Positions 28,964-36,014 of a stretch of 36,014 bases of DNA are shown piece after piece. The translations under genes and the position numbers were made by a program. The notes under the pieces were generated by a model that saw only the letters and a list, made by a program, of their open reading frames with translations, was not told where the DNA came from and did no database searches. The stretch spans positions 1 through 36,014 of the forward strand of contig JAEWDF010000044.1 of assembly GCA_023390245.1 (NCBI GenBank). Reading direction: 5' to 3'. Source of the DNA: Pseudomonadota bacterium (GTDB lineage Bacteria; Pseudomonadota; Alphaproteobacteria; Caulobacterales; Caulobacteraceae). Numbering within the stretch: the first letter of the stretch is position 1; each line of letters begins with the position of its first letter.

Positions 28964-31231
28964 TCAGTCGTCCGTATGCGACCGCGTTCCGATGGTGCGA
29001 TCCAGGAAGTCCAGATAGGTCCGCCACAGGTGCAGCTGGCGCGGATTGCCCCGCACGCCGTGGCGCTGGCCCGGATAGAGCATGGTCTCGAACGGAATGC
29101 TCTTTTCCTGGAGGGCGTTCAGGACGCGCGTCGTGTTCTCGAAGATCACATTGTCGTCCGCCATGCCGTGCAGCAGCAGCAGCCGGCCGGTCATGCCGTC
29201 CAGCTTATGCAGCACGTCGGAGTTGGCGTAGCCTTCCGGATTGTCCTGCGGCGTCGACATGTACCGCTCGGTATAGGCGGTGTCGTACAGGCTCCATTCC
29301 GTCGGCGGCGCGCCGGCCAGGGCGGCGGCCAGGCCCATCTTGGGCTCCAGCAGCATCGACAGGCTCATGAAGCCGCCATAGCTCCAGCCCATCACCGCGA
29401 TCCGGTCCTTGTCGACGTAAGGCAGGGTGCGCAGATAGTCGGCGCCCAGCACCTGGTCCTCGATCTCCACCGTGCCCATGCGGCGATAAAGCGCGTTCTT
29501 GAACGCCCGGCTGCGATAGCCCTCGCCCCGGTTGTCCAGGTGGAAGACGATATAGCCCGCCTCGGTCAGCAGCTGGTCGGTGGCGCTGCCCCAGCCGCGC
29601 TTCACGCCGCCGCCCGAGGGGCCGCCATAGACCTGCATCACCACCGGATAGGTCTTCGACGGATCGAAGCCCGGCGGCGTCTTGATCTGCCAGACCAGGG
29701 TCTCGCCGTGGCTCTGCAAGGTGCCGAACTCCGGCTCGCGCAGGCGCGAGACGTAGGGATAGAAGGGGTGGCTGGCGTTCAGCGGGTTTTCCTCGATCCA
29801 GCGGATGCGGGTCCCGTCCATCCGGTACAGCGCCGACTGCGGCGGCGTCTTCGGATCGGAATAGTTGCCGACATAGGCCGTGCCCGTGCCGTTGACCGAC
29901 ACGTTCCACCATCCGCCCGCCGGCGTGATCGCCACCGGCTCGACCGTGTCGTTCAGGCTGGCGCGGAACAGCTGCTGCTCGATCGGATATTCCTTGCCGT
30001 CGCGCATGGAGGCGGAGAAGAAGACCTCGCCCGTCTCGGCGTTCACGCCCTCCAGCGCCAGGACCGGATAGTCGCCCTGGGTGATCGGGCGGATCAGCTT
30101 GCCGTCGCGGTCGTACAGGTACAGGTGCCGCCAGCCGCTGTCCTCGTTCGACCAGATGAAGCGGCCGTCCGACAGGGCGCGGAAGTCGTTCTTCAGATCG
30201 ACCCAGGCCTCGCCCGTCTGCGTCACGATCACGCGCGAGCGGCCGGTGGCGGGATCGACCGCCAGCAGGTCCAGCGTCTTCTGGTCCCGCGACAGGCGCT
30301 GGACGTACAGGGTCCGGCCGTCGGTCGACCAGTTGACCCGCGCCAGATAGATGTCGGTGTTCGAGCCCAGGTCCACCTTGACCCGCCGGTTCGACCCCAT
30401 GTCCTGGACATACAGTTCGACCAGGGCGTTCGGCCGGCCGGCGCGCGGATAGCGCTGCTCCGCCACCGTCGCCCCGCCCCCGGCGATGTCCAGGCGCGGG
30501 ATCACGTCGACGGGCGTCTCGTCCACGCGGGCCAGGGCGATGTGCGTCTCGTCCGGGCTCCACCAATAGCCGGTGTCGCGGTCCAGCTCCTCCTGGGCGA
30601 TGAACTCGGCGGTGGCCCAGGAAATCAGGCCCTCGCCGTCCGTCGTGATCTGCCGCTCGCGGCCCGTCGCCAGGTCATAGACGACCAGGTCCTGGTCGCG
30701 GACGTAGGAGACGAAATGGCCTTCGGGCGACACCTTGGCGTCGATCTCGTCGGCCTCGGTCTCGGTCAGCCGCCGCACCGAGCCGTCGGCGCGGCTGGCC
30801 AGGAAGACGTCGCCTTCCAGCGGCGCCAGGATGTAGCGGCCCTGGTCGTCCCAGGAATAGTCGACCACGCCGCGCGCGCTGATGCGCATCCGCTCGCGCC
30901 GCGCCTTCTCGGCCTCGGACAGTTCGCCCGCGTCGGGAACCAGCGCCCGCGCGTCGATCAGCTTGTAGGGCTCGCCCTCCCCGGTCGGCGCGGCCCACAG
31001 GTCCTGCACCTGGGCGTCGTCCTCGCGCGAGCGCAGGAAGGCGACCAGCTGGCCGTCGGGCGACAGGCTGACGCCCTTCGCCGCCGGACCGACCAGCGCG
31101 GGGTCGGAAAACACCCGCTCGACCGTCAGGATGTTGGAAGGAGTCGCCTGGCTCGGCTGAGCCTGGGACTGGGCGAAGGCGGGGCCCGCGACGGCGATGG
31201 CGGCGGCGGACATCAGCAGAAGGTTTCGCAT
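28964..31231 (-). CDS. Secreted S9-family dipeptidyl peptidase (DPP IV-like)
   Basis: A 755-residue exported serine peptidase predicted to cleave dipeptides from peptide N-termini in the periplasm or outside. The signal peptide is MRNLLLMSAAAIAVAGPAFA. An eight-bladed DPP IV-type propeller (about 60-500) includes YSWDDQGRYILAPLEGDVF and EFIAQEELDR, the latter containing the double-Glu motif that binds the substrate N-terminus. The alpha/beta-hydrolase domain has nucleophile Ser617 (GWSYGG), Asp693 (ADDNVIF) and His724 (GQRHGV), so it should be active. It is monocistronic with its own terminator and divergent from the reductase gene. Some relatives are prolyl tripeptidyl peptidases, so exact specificity is uncertain. 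Confidence 0.92.
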   Translation of the reverse strand: MRNLLLMSAAAIAVAGPAFAQSQAQPSQATPSNILTVERVFSDPALVGPAAKGVSLSPDGQLVAFLRSREDDAQVQDLWAAPTGEGEPYKLIDARALVPDAGELSEAEKARRERMRISARGVVDYSWDDQGRYILAPLEGDVFLASRADGSVRRLTETEADEIDAKVSPEGHFVSYVRDQDLVVYDLATGRERQITTDGEGLISWATAEFIAQEELDRDTGYWWSPDETHIALARVDETPVDVIPRLDIAGGGATVAEQRYPRAGRPNALVELYVQDMGSNRRVKVDLGSNTDIYLARVNWSTDGRTLYVQRLSRDQKTLDLLAVDPATGRSRVIVTQTGEAWVDLKNDFRALSDGRFIWSNEDSGWRHLYLYDRDGKLIRPITQGDYPVLALEGVNAETGEVFFSASMRDGKEYPIEQQLFRASLNDTVEPVAITPAGGWWNVSVNGTGTAYVGNYSDPKTPPQSALYRMDGTRIRWIEENPLNASHPFYPYVSRLREPEFGTLQSHGETLVWQIKTPPGFDPSKTYPVVMQVYGGPSGGGVKRGWGSATDQLLTEAGYIVFHLDNRGEGYRSRAFKNALYRRMGTVEIEDQVLGADYLRTLPYVDKDRIAVMGWSYGGFMSLSMLLEPKMGLAAALAGAPPTEWSLYDTAYTERYMSTPQDNPEGYANSDVLHKLDGMTGRLLLLHGMADDNVIFENTTRVLNALQEKSIPFETMLYPGQRHGVRGNPRQLHLWRTYLDFLDRTIGTRSHTDD

Positions 31232-31338
31232 GGGAGCGGAAGCTAGCCGCCCCGCTTACAGCCGTCACGAGGAAATCTCGCGCCGCCGGATACGCCTTTT
31301 CCTTCCCTGCGAAGGGTTCTCACATTAGATAGCGGACG

Positions 31339-32160
31339 ATGACCGACGCCGCCCTCGCTCCCGCGCCTGCCGCAGCCAAGCCCAGCCCCTTCCACGAGCT
31401 GGAAGTGCTGTGGGTCCGCCACTGGACCGACAGCCTGTTCAGCTTCGCCATCCGACGGCCCGAGGACTTCCGCTTCCGCTCGGGCGAGTTCGTGATGATC
31501 GGCCTGCCGGGCGAAGACGGCGGCAAGCCCGTGCTGCGCGCCTACTCCATCGCCAGCCCCTGCTGGGCCGAGGAGCTGGAGTTCTTCTCCATCAAGGTCC
31601 AGGACGGCCCCCTCACCTCGCGTCTGCAGAAGATCGTCGCCGGCGACACCGTGCTGATGGGCAAGAAGCCGACCGGCACCCTGGTGCTGGATGCGCTGAC
31701 GGGCGGCGAGCGGCTGTGGCTGATCGGCACGGGCACGGGCCTGGCGCCGTGGCTCAGCGTCGCGCGCGACCCCGACACCTATTCGCGCTTCAGGCAGGTG
31801 ATCGTCTGCCACACGGTGCGCAACGTCGCCGACCTGGCCTATCGCGACTTCTTCAGCCAGGAAATCCACGACGATCCCCTGATCGGCGACGAGGCCAGGG
31901 CCCAGCTGACCTATTATCCGACCGTCACCCGCGAAACGTTCGAGACCCCCGGCCGGATCACCGACCGCATCAAGTCGGGCCAGGTGTTCGCCGATCTGCA
32001 ACTGACCGAAGGCTTCTCGCCCGAACGCGACCGGGTGATGCTGTGCGGCTCCATGGCCATGATCAAGGAAACCGGCGAACTGCTGGAATCCTACGGCCTC
32101 AAGGAAGGCTCGAACGCCGAGCCCGCCGACTATGTGCTGGAACGCGCCTTCGTCGGCTGA
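31339..32160 (+). CDS. fpr: Ferredoxin--NADP+ reductase
   Basis: A cytosolic FAD enzyme exchanging electrons between NADPH and ferredoxin/flavodoxin. In the 273-residue protein the FAD-binding RAYS is at 67-70 (LRAYSIASP), the NADP-binding GTGTG at 130-134 (LIGTGTGLAPWLS), and the CGS motif in MLCGSMAM near 240. The C-terminal end, VLERAFVG, is the extended type of bacterial subclass II FPRs. In alphaproteobacteria these often supply oxidative-stress or Fe-S repair pathways. There is no strong Shine-Dalgarno before the ATG. Followed 36 bp later by a chorismate mutase gene on the same strand. Confidence 0.95.
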   Translation: MTDAALAPAPAAAKPSPFHELEVLWVRHWTDSLFSFAIRRPEDFRFRSGEFVMIGLPGEDGGKPVLRAYSIASPCWAEELEFFSIKVQDGPLTSRLQKIVAGDTVLMGKKPTGTLVLDALTGGERLWLIGTGTGLAPWLSVARDPDTYSRFRQVIVCHTVRNVADLAYRDFFSQEIHDDPLIGDEARAQLTYYPTVTRETFETPGRITDRIKSGQVFADLQLTEGFSPERDRVMLCGSMAMIKETGELLESYGLKEGSNAEPADYVLERAFVG

Positions 32161-32196
32161 CTTGGCTTGAAGGACCGGAGCGGCTAACCCGCCGCC

Positions 32197-32541
32197 ATGA
32201 CCCAGACCGCCCCCGCCGCCATCGCCTCCGCCGTCGACCCCCGCGTGCCGCCGGAGGCCTGCTCGACCATGGCCGAGGTCCGCCAGGGCGTCGACGCCCT
32301 GGACCGCGCCCTGGTGGTCCTGATCGCCGAGCGCCAGCGCTACATGGACGCCGCCGCCCGCATCAAGCCGAACCGCGACGCCGTCTTCGACCAGGCCCGC
32401 ATCGACGACGTGGTGGCCAAGGTTCTGAAAACGGCCGCGACCCAGGGCCTGTCGCCCGACATCGCCGAACCGGTCTGGCGCCTGATGATCGACCGCTGCA
32501 TCGCCCACGAGTTCACGACCTGGGACCGGACGCGGGGCTGA
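32197..32541 (+). CDS. Chorismate mutase (AroQ type)
   Basis: A 114-residue all-helical AroQ-fold protein that rearranges chorismate to prephenate for Phe/Tyr synthesis. The core runs from MAEVRQGVDALDRALVVLIAERQRYMDAAARIK, with the catalytic-site Arg and Lys residues, to RVIDDV-type and WRLMIDRCIAHE helices. The layout, with a leader of about 25 residues and the PP.AC.SM.EVR pattern, resembles the PchB-like group, so isochorismate pyruvate lyase activity cannot be excluded; no siderophore genes are nearby, which favours the mutase. It may be co-transcribed with fpr. Confidence 0.88.
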   Translation: MTQTAPAAIASAVDPRVPPEACSTMAEVRQGVDALDRALVVLIAERQRYMDAAARIKPNRDAVFDQARIDDVVAKVLKTAATQGLSPDIAEPVWRLMIDRCIAHEFTTWDRTRG

Positions 32542-32738
32542 CGAGTCGAGGCTTGCGTTCATAATCTTGTCGGCGAAGTCGTTGCGGATCAGCGGCTTGG
32601 CGCTTCAGAATCGCAATCGACACGCCACGTCCGCGGCAGGCCTTATAATGACCTGACGTTTCATCCTGCGGAGGTCGTCCGAAATTGCACCTTGTTGCAC
32701 ATTGCACCGTTTTCGGCGGTGCAGTGCAATTCCCGGGC

Positions 32739-32766
32739 GGGTTGAGGGGACTCAGCCCCTCAACCC
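32739..32766 (-). terminator. Hairpin overlapping the stop codon of the Hpt gene
   Basis: A perfect 11-bp stem (gggttgagggg with cccctcaaccc) has a six-base loop that, on the minus strand, contains the TGA stop codon of the Hpt gene. No T-run follows, so it could be a terminator, an RNA-stabilising end or a translation-linked structure. Confidence 0.5.
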
Positions 32767-33105
32767 TCTCAGCATCAGTTCGTGGCGATAGGCGGCGACA
32801 TCCGCCAGGGCCGCGTCAAGCGCCGTCCGCACCCGTTCCAGGGCCGGCGCCGCCAGCGCCTGCTCGGTCGCCTCCGCCTCGGCGCAGGCCAGGGCCAGCG
32901 CGCGCGCGCCGATCCCGGCGGCGGCCCCTCGGATCGTGTGCACCCCGTCGCGCCAGCCCTCGGTCTTCGGGTCCAGCATGACGGACCAGAGGGCGGCCTG
33001 CTCGACGAACAGGCCCAGCACCTCTTCCGAGACCGCCGCATCGCCGCCGGTCATGCCTTCCAGCACGGTGAAGTCGACCGCGCCGGACAGGTCGCGGCGC
33101 GCCAT
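32752..33105 (-). CDS. Hpt-domain histidine phosphotransfer protein
   Basis: A 117-residue single-domain phosphotransfer protein: four-helix bundle, phosphorylatable His56 in HTIRGAAAGIGARALALAC, matching the Hpt pattern HxxKGxxxxxG with Arg in place of Lys. Such proteins relay phosphate between a hybrid kinase's receiver and a response regulator. No kinase or regulator is encoded nearby. The ATG at 33105 overlaps the stop of the upstream APC transporter by one base (TGATG), so it is translated with that gene. A longer frame from 33276 lies inside the transporter and is not supported. A hairpin covers its stop codon. The link to amino acid uptake is suggestive only. Confidence 0.82.
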   Translation of the reverse strand: MARRDLSGAVDFTVLEGMTGGDAAVSEEVLGLFVEQAALWSVMLDPKTEGWRDGVHTIRGAAAGIGARALALACAEAEATEQALAAPALERVRTALDAALADVAAYRHELMLRGLRG

Positions 33106-34535
33106 CAGGCGGCTTCTTCCTCGCCTTTGGCCAGGCGGGAATTGCGCGACGACCACAGCAGATAGACGCCGATCCCGACCAGGTTCCACACCACGAAGCC
33201 GATCTGGGTCACCGACTTCAGGCTCAGGAAGAAGACGATGCAGCCGATCACCGTGATCGCGCCGACCACGGGCCACAGCGGCGCCTTGAACACTCGCTTG
33301 CGGCCCGGCTCACGCATCCGCAGCACGATCAGGCTGACGCCGACCGAGCAGAAGGCCGCCAGCGTGCCCGCGTTGGCCAGGGACGCCAGTTCGTCCAGCG
33401 GCAGCAGGCCCGCCAGGATCGCCACGACGACGGCGGTGAACAGGGTCACCACCGCCGGCACGCCCCGGCTCGACACCTTGGCCAGGCGGCGCGGCAGCAG
33501 GCCGTCGCGCGACATGCCCAGGAAGATGCGGCTCTGGCCGAACAGGAAGGCCAGCAGCACCGTCGGCAGGGCGATGACGGCGGCGGCGGCGATCCACTGG
33601 GCCGCCGTCCCCTGCCCCATCTGGCGCAGGATCAGGGCCAGGGGCTCCGGGCTGTCGGCGAAGCCGGCGACCGGCCGCGCGCCAATGGCGGCCGTCGCCA
33701 CCAGCAGGTACAGCCCCGTGCACACCACCATCGAACCGATGATGCCGATGGCCAGGTCGCGCTCTGGCCGCTTGGTCTCCTCAGCCGCCGTCGAGATGGC
33801 GTCGAAGCCGTAGAAGGCGAAGAAGATGATGGCCGCCGCCGCCATCACCCCGGTCTGGACAAAGGGCGCGCCGAAGCCGTTGGGCATGAAGGGGGTGAAG
33901 TGCTCGCCCTTGAACGCCGGCAGGGCGATGGCCACGAACACGGCCAGGGCGGCGATCTTGATGATGACCAGCACAACGTTCAGCGTCGCGCTCTCCCGCG
34001 TGCCCAGCAGCAGCAGTCCGGTCACCACGCCGATGATGACCACGGCCGGCAGGTTGACGATCCCGCCCGCGTGCGGGCCGGCGGCCAGGGCGGCCGGTAT
34101 CCGCAGCGCCTCGAACACGGCGCCGTCCAGGTGATTCCAGAACGGGACGAAATAGCCCGACCAGCCCACCGCAACCGCGCTGACGACCAGCGAATATTCC
34201 AGGATCAGGCTCCAGCCGACGATCCAGGCGATCATCTCGCCCAGAACGGCGTAGGAATAGGTGTAGGCGCTGCCCGCCGCCGGCATCATGGTCGACAGCT
34301 CGGCGTAGCACAGGGCGGCGCAGGCGCAGACCATGCCCGCCAGTGCGAAGGAGATCAGCACGGCCGGCCCCGCCAGCCCCGCGCCGACCCCGATCAGCGT
34401 CAGGATGCCGGTGCCGACGATGGCGCCGACGCCCAGCGCCATCAGGTGCGGCCAGCTCAGCGTCGCCTTCAGGCGCGGTCCGTCGTGCGGTTTCAGCATG
34501 GCGTCGATCGACCGACGCCGGTTCCAGAATGCCAT
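33105..34535 (-). CDS. APC-superfamily amino acid permease
   Basis: A 476-residue inner-membrane transporter with 12 or more predicted helices. The first helix holds GVGAIVGTGILTLIGV, the APC motif (GxGxxxGxG) whose backbone binds the amino-acid substrate. Helix 6 has FFAFYGFDAISTAAEETKRP, the typical F.a..GFda....aEE segment. It resembles bacterial cationic/neutral amino acid permeases of the CAT group (YhdG-like); the substrate is not determined. The ATG at 34535 has GAGGGGG at good spacing and starts a typical N-terminus (MAFWNRRRSIDAMLK). An upstream extension from 34667 is unlikely. It is coupled to the Hpt gene downstream. Confidence 0.92.
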   Translation of the reverse strand: MAFWNRRRSIDAMLKPHDGPRLKATLSWPHLMALGVGAIVGTGILTLIGVGAGLAGPAVLISFALAGMVCACAALCYAELSTMMPAAGSAYTYSYAVLGEMIAWIVGWSLILEYSLVVSAVAVGWSGYFVPFWNHLDGAVFEALRIPAALAAGPHAGGIVNLPAVVIIGVVTGLLLLGTRESATLNVVLVIIKIAALAVFVAIALPAFKGEHFTPFMPNGFGAPFVQTGVMAAAAIIFFAFYGFDAISTAAEETKRPERDLAIGIIGSMVVCTGLYLLVATAAIGARPVAGFADSPEPLALILRQMGQGTAAQWIAAAAVIALPTVLLAFLFGQSRIFLGMSRDGLLPRRLAKVSSRGVPAVVTLFTAVVVAILAGLLPLDELASLANAGTLAAFCSVGVSLIVLRMREPGRKRVFKAPLWPVVGAITVIGCIVFFLSLKSVTQIGFVVWNLVGIGVYLLWSSRNSRLAKGEEEAA

Positions 34536-34684
34536 GAGGCCCCCTCGTTTCGCCGCCCTCGTCGCGGCCCGATTCCGCCATGACCATAGACCGCGAAAGA
34601 AAGTTTGCGAAACCGCTTGCCAGACCCCAATTGGCTGGGTAGTAGGAGCGCCCTTCGCGGGGCGCACGCCTCGGGAAGCCGGTC

Positions 34685-34760
<76 letters not shown>

Positions 34761-35127
34761 TTTTCCTTCATTCAGATCAACGCAGTAGCCGCCCCCCTTA
34801 GGGGCGAATGGCGAACGTTTGTGACTTCTGTGAAATCACACGTGTGACTTGATTGGTTTCTGCTCCGCTTCATCGGGAGCGCGAGCAGGTCTCCTCCACC
34901 GTCAGCTCCGCCTCCCAGGGTGATGAAGGCGTCGCGGGCGTCCATGAAGTTGAACGGTCCGGCATGATCACCTCCGGCGTCCGTCGAACCCTCGGCACGC
35001 GCTGCCGCCAGCACCGCGGGTGTGCCGCGGGCCCGCCGCTGCTTCCGCCTGCGGACATCCTGGAAAGAGGATAAGGCCGTCCCTCCGGGCGTCCGAAGGA
35101 CGATCACAAGGCGAATGTCGGCCGGGC
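34761..35127. other. Gene-poor region after tRNA-Lys
   Basis: No intact gene is recognised. It contains a short hairpin after the tRNA (cgcccc/ggggcg near 34790-34806), a perfect 12-bp palindrome tcacacgtgtga (34836-34847), and on the minus strand a strong GGAGGTGATC followed by an ATG at 34965 that opens only 31 codons. Fragments of adjacent frames there (DARDAFI, then AELTVEE) vaguely resemble the start of a glycoside hydrolase, so it may be a decayed gene end. The right side carries a half copy of the palindromic repeat. Confidence 0.4.
35078..35107. repeat. Half copy of the palindromic intergenic repeat
   Basis: cgtccctccgggcgtccgaa and the ggacg that follows match the outer arm and the cgcccgaagggcg-type sub-hairpin of copy 1 (from 6549), with a few substitutions, and then the similarity stops. 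It lies between tRNA-Lys and the convergent glycoside hydrolase gene, the same type of location as the two full copies. Confidence 0.5.
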
Positions 35128-36014
35128 CTAGCGGGCCTCTCCCGAAGGGCAGGCCGCGTCGCCCTGGTTGGCCGCCAGTTCGATCTCCGAGACCGAGACC
35201 GTCAGGGCGTCGGCGGAGGCGAGCCGGAACGGCTGCTCGACGACGGAGAGATCCGCGCCGGCGTCCCGGAAGCAGGACAGCCGCAGCTTGATGGAGCGCC
35301 ACTCGCCCGCTGGCGCCGACCGGAGCGCGGACGTGAGATCGAGGCTTCCCTGCCCCACGGCCAGGTTCACGGCGCCGGCCGGCGGCGCATCGACGCGGTA
35401 GCGGAAGCTGAGCGCCATCTCCCCGTTCGCCTGTCGGGTCAGGTCGGCCGCGGGTCCCCAGATCAGCGCGCTGGCCTCGGACCCGCCGGCGAAGGCGAAC
35501 CGCCGCCCGCTCTCCTGGGCCTGGTCGTCCACCACCGTCATCCGCACGCCGCCGCGCGGGCTGGCGGCGGACCGTTCGTCGCCCACGCGCGTCTGCCCGC
35601 CGACATCCTCGAGCGCCAGGGACCAGGGCGAGATCGTCCGGCCGCCGACGAAATAGCGATCGATGCTGGAGCCCCCGCCCGCGACGCCGCTGGCCTCCGA
35701 CAGCATCCCGACCTCGCCGGGATGGGCGTAGCCGAGGCCATAGCCATAGGCGAACTGCGGGTCGTAGCCCGGCTGGCCCACGTTCAGCGGCTCGCCCGTG
35801 GCGTCCTTGGGCCAGCTGAACGACAGCGTGCCGGTGAAGTCCTGACGCGGCGCGCCGGCGGCGTCCCCGACCAGCACGTCGGCGATGCCGCCGCCTTCCG
35901 TGCCCGGCAGCCAGGCCGCCACGAAGGCGTCTGAGGCGTTGATTTCGGGATTGGTCCACAGCGGTCGGCCCGACAGGAACACCGACACCGTCGGCACCCC
36001 CGCCGCCTTCAACC
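35128..36014 (-). CDS. GH3-family glycoside hydrolase (beta-glucosidase/glucan glucohydrolase), C-terminal part
   Basis: The visible C-terminal 295 residues belong to a GH3 enzyme that removes beta-linked glucose or related sugars. The left part is the C-terminal alpha/beta sandwich: VPTVSVFLSGRPLWTNPEIN, then AFVAAWLPGTEGGGIADVLVG and a fibronectin-preceding FTGTLSFSWP. A galactose-binding-like beta domain of about 170 residues follows, as in CelD/ExoP-type exo-1,3/1,4-beta-glucan glucohydrolases. The catalytic Asp in the N-terminal barrel lies beyond the window end, so completeness cannot be judged. The gene is continuous to the last base; a TTG near 36012 is an internal Leu codon, not a start. 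The TAG stop falls within a sequence shared with the acetyltransferase gene end. Confidence 0.88.
   Translation of the reverse strand, partial: LKAAGVPTVSVFLSGRPLWTNPEINASDAFVAAWLPGTEGGGIADVLVGDAAGAPRQDFTGTLSFSWPKDATGEPLNVGQPGYDPQFAYGYGLGYAHPGEVGMLSEASGVAGGGSSIDRYFVGGRTISPWSLALEDVGGQTRVGDERSAASPRGGVRMTVVDDQAQESGRRFAFAGGSEASALIWGPAADLTRQANGEMALSFRYRVDAPPAGAVNLAVGQGSLDLTSALRSAPAGEWRSIKLRLSCFRDAGADLSVVEQPFRLASADALTVSVSEIELAANQGDAACPSGEAR

Noticed and set aside
28976..31246. A 756-codon plus-strand frame opposite the S9 peptidase
   Set aside because: It mirrors the codon structure of the peptidase, is rich in Arg/Gln/Val/Asp without domains, and is an antisense shadow common in high-GC genomes.

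Overview
The window is high-GC DNA from an alphaproteobacterium of the Caulobacteraceae, most likely Brevundimonas or a close relative. This rests on a holdfast-type polysaccharide locus with a degenerate HfsB, an HfsA and a lipoprotein HfsD, on paired RcnB-family secreted proteins, and on GTG/TTG starts with tight stop-start overlaps. The genus is inferred from gene content only.

Left edge (1-1620): the end of an IS481-type insertion sequence abuts the C-terminal two-thirds of a large serine recombinase that has lost its catalytic domain. A gene-free stretch with a perfect palindrome and a tRNA-Ser(GCT) follow.

Surface polysaccharide (1744-9759): a translationally coupled operon (hfsE-like priming transferase, Wzx-type flippase, two family-2 glycosyltransferases) faces an hfsA-hfsB operon, with hfsD divergent from hfsA. 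Together they supply lipid-linked initiation, sugar addition, flipping and export, but no polymerase or deacetylase lies here. A CtrA-like box sits in the hfsA/hfsD spacer.

Middle (9760-18995): a Sel1-like protein, a glutathione S-transferase, two adjacent RcnB-family secreted proteins that share an upstream direct-repeat element, a small acidic secreted protein, the gatCAB operon for tRNA-dependent amidation, a lipoprotein, rpmF and an SMP-30-like secreted protein.

Metabolic block (19197-24000): a coupled operon lipA, RatA/COQ10-like, L-2-hydroxyglutarate oxidase-like, sugar O-acetyltransferase, with a divergent AMP-forming acyl ligase that probably starts at TTG.

LPS core block (24023-28867): SemiSWEET, kdsA, hldE, hldD and a DUF3089 protein whose nucleophile elbow lacks serine, all on the minus strand.

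Right part (28964-36014): an S9 dipeptidyl peptidase, ferredoxin-NADP reductase, chorismate mutase, an Hpt phosphotransfer protein coupled to an APC transporter, tRNA-Lys(CTT), and the C-terminal part of a GH3 glycoside hydrolase cut by the window end.

The least explained features are non-coding: a mosaic palindromic repeat found only in spacers between convergent transcription units (two full copies in opposite orientation and a half copy), a related 36-37 bp sequence at the 3' ends of two unrelated genes, the promoter element shared by the two RcnB genes, and several perfect palindromes. I found no CRISPR array, defence island, toxin-antitoxin pair, prophage or secretion cluster.
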